In this document: piece by piece, positions 5,661-5,661 of the stretch | Position numbering within the stretch: position 1 is the stretch's first letter | Layout of the letters: each line of letters starts with the position of its first letter | Source of the DNA: JAFGHJ01 sp964631335 | Lineage (GTDB): Bacteria; Hydrothermota; UBA3072 | Assembly: GCA_964631335.1 (NCBI GenBank) | Contig: CAZVXD010000115.1 | Coordinates: 1 to 5,661, forward strand | DNA length: 5,661 nt | Reading direction: 5' to 3' | Notes under the pieces: generated by a model | What the model was told of the DNA's origin: nothing | The model's input: only the letters and a program-made list of their open reading frames with translations | Database searches by the model: none | Position numbers and translations under genes: made by a program

Positions 5661-5661
5661 G

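Overview
The window looks like a piece of a Gram-negative-type bacterial chromosome with moderate to low GC, probably from an uncultured or candidate-phylum lineage. I infer this from the ExeA/GspA-type ATPase set between large TPR proteins, a cytoplasmic GH63-like hydrolase, and a spacer full of degenerate short-period repeats of a kind often met in environmental genomes. The sequence alone does not fix a phylum. There is no phage, IS, tRNA, rRNA or CRISPR signature.

Layout. Positions 1-164 are AT-rich and hold a plausible sigma70-type promoter (107-135) and a strong ribosome binding site (153-158). Positions 165-3986 are a tight three-gene plus-strand operon: a 312-aa TPR-like protein with a TTG start, a 282-aa ExeA/GspA-family AAA+ ATPase 11 bp downstream, and a 679-aa TPR protein whose start overlaps the ATPase stop by 17 bp. 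Positions 3987-4365 are a convergent intergenic region made almost wholly of short tandem arrays of 9-, 7- and 8-bp units, several ending in a T-run followed by GC. Positions 4366-5625, on the minus strand, encode a 419-aa GH63-like (mannosylglycerate/glucosylglycerate hydrolase-like) enzyme. Its likely promoter (5633-5660) lies so close to the ATG that the mRNA may be leaderless.

How the genes may work together. The two TPR proteins flank the ATPase. Both end in the same way: a last TPR-like segment with a DF-x-DVKE motif, then a charged low-complexity tail, then a C-terminal K-x-I-x-aromatic-aliphatic hexapeptide (KKIVFL and GKISYI). I infer that the three proteins form one ATP-driven assembly or scaffold module, perhaps linked to envelope or secretion machinery as ExeA/GspA proteins are. 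The ATPase, however, lacks the C-terminal peptidoglycan-binding half of classical ExeA and has no visible membrane segment. The hydrolase is transcribed convergently, is separated by the repeat mosaic, and is probably unrelated in function; its family acts on compatible solutes or similar glucosides and mannosides in the cytoplasm.

The parts most worth a second look are the TPR-ATPase-TPR operon with its matched C-terminal tails and the repeat mosaic between the convergent genes.
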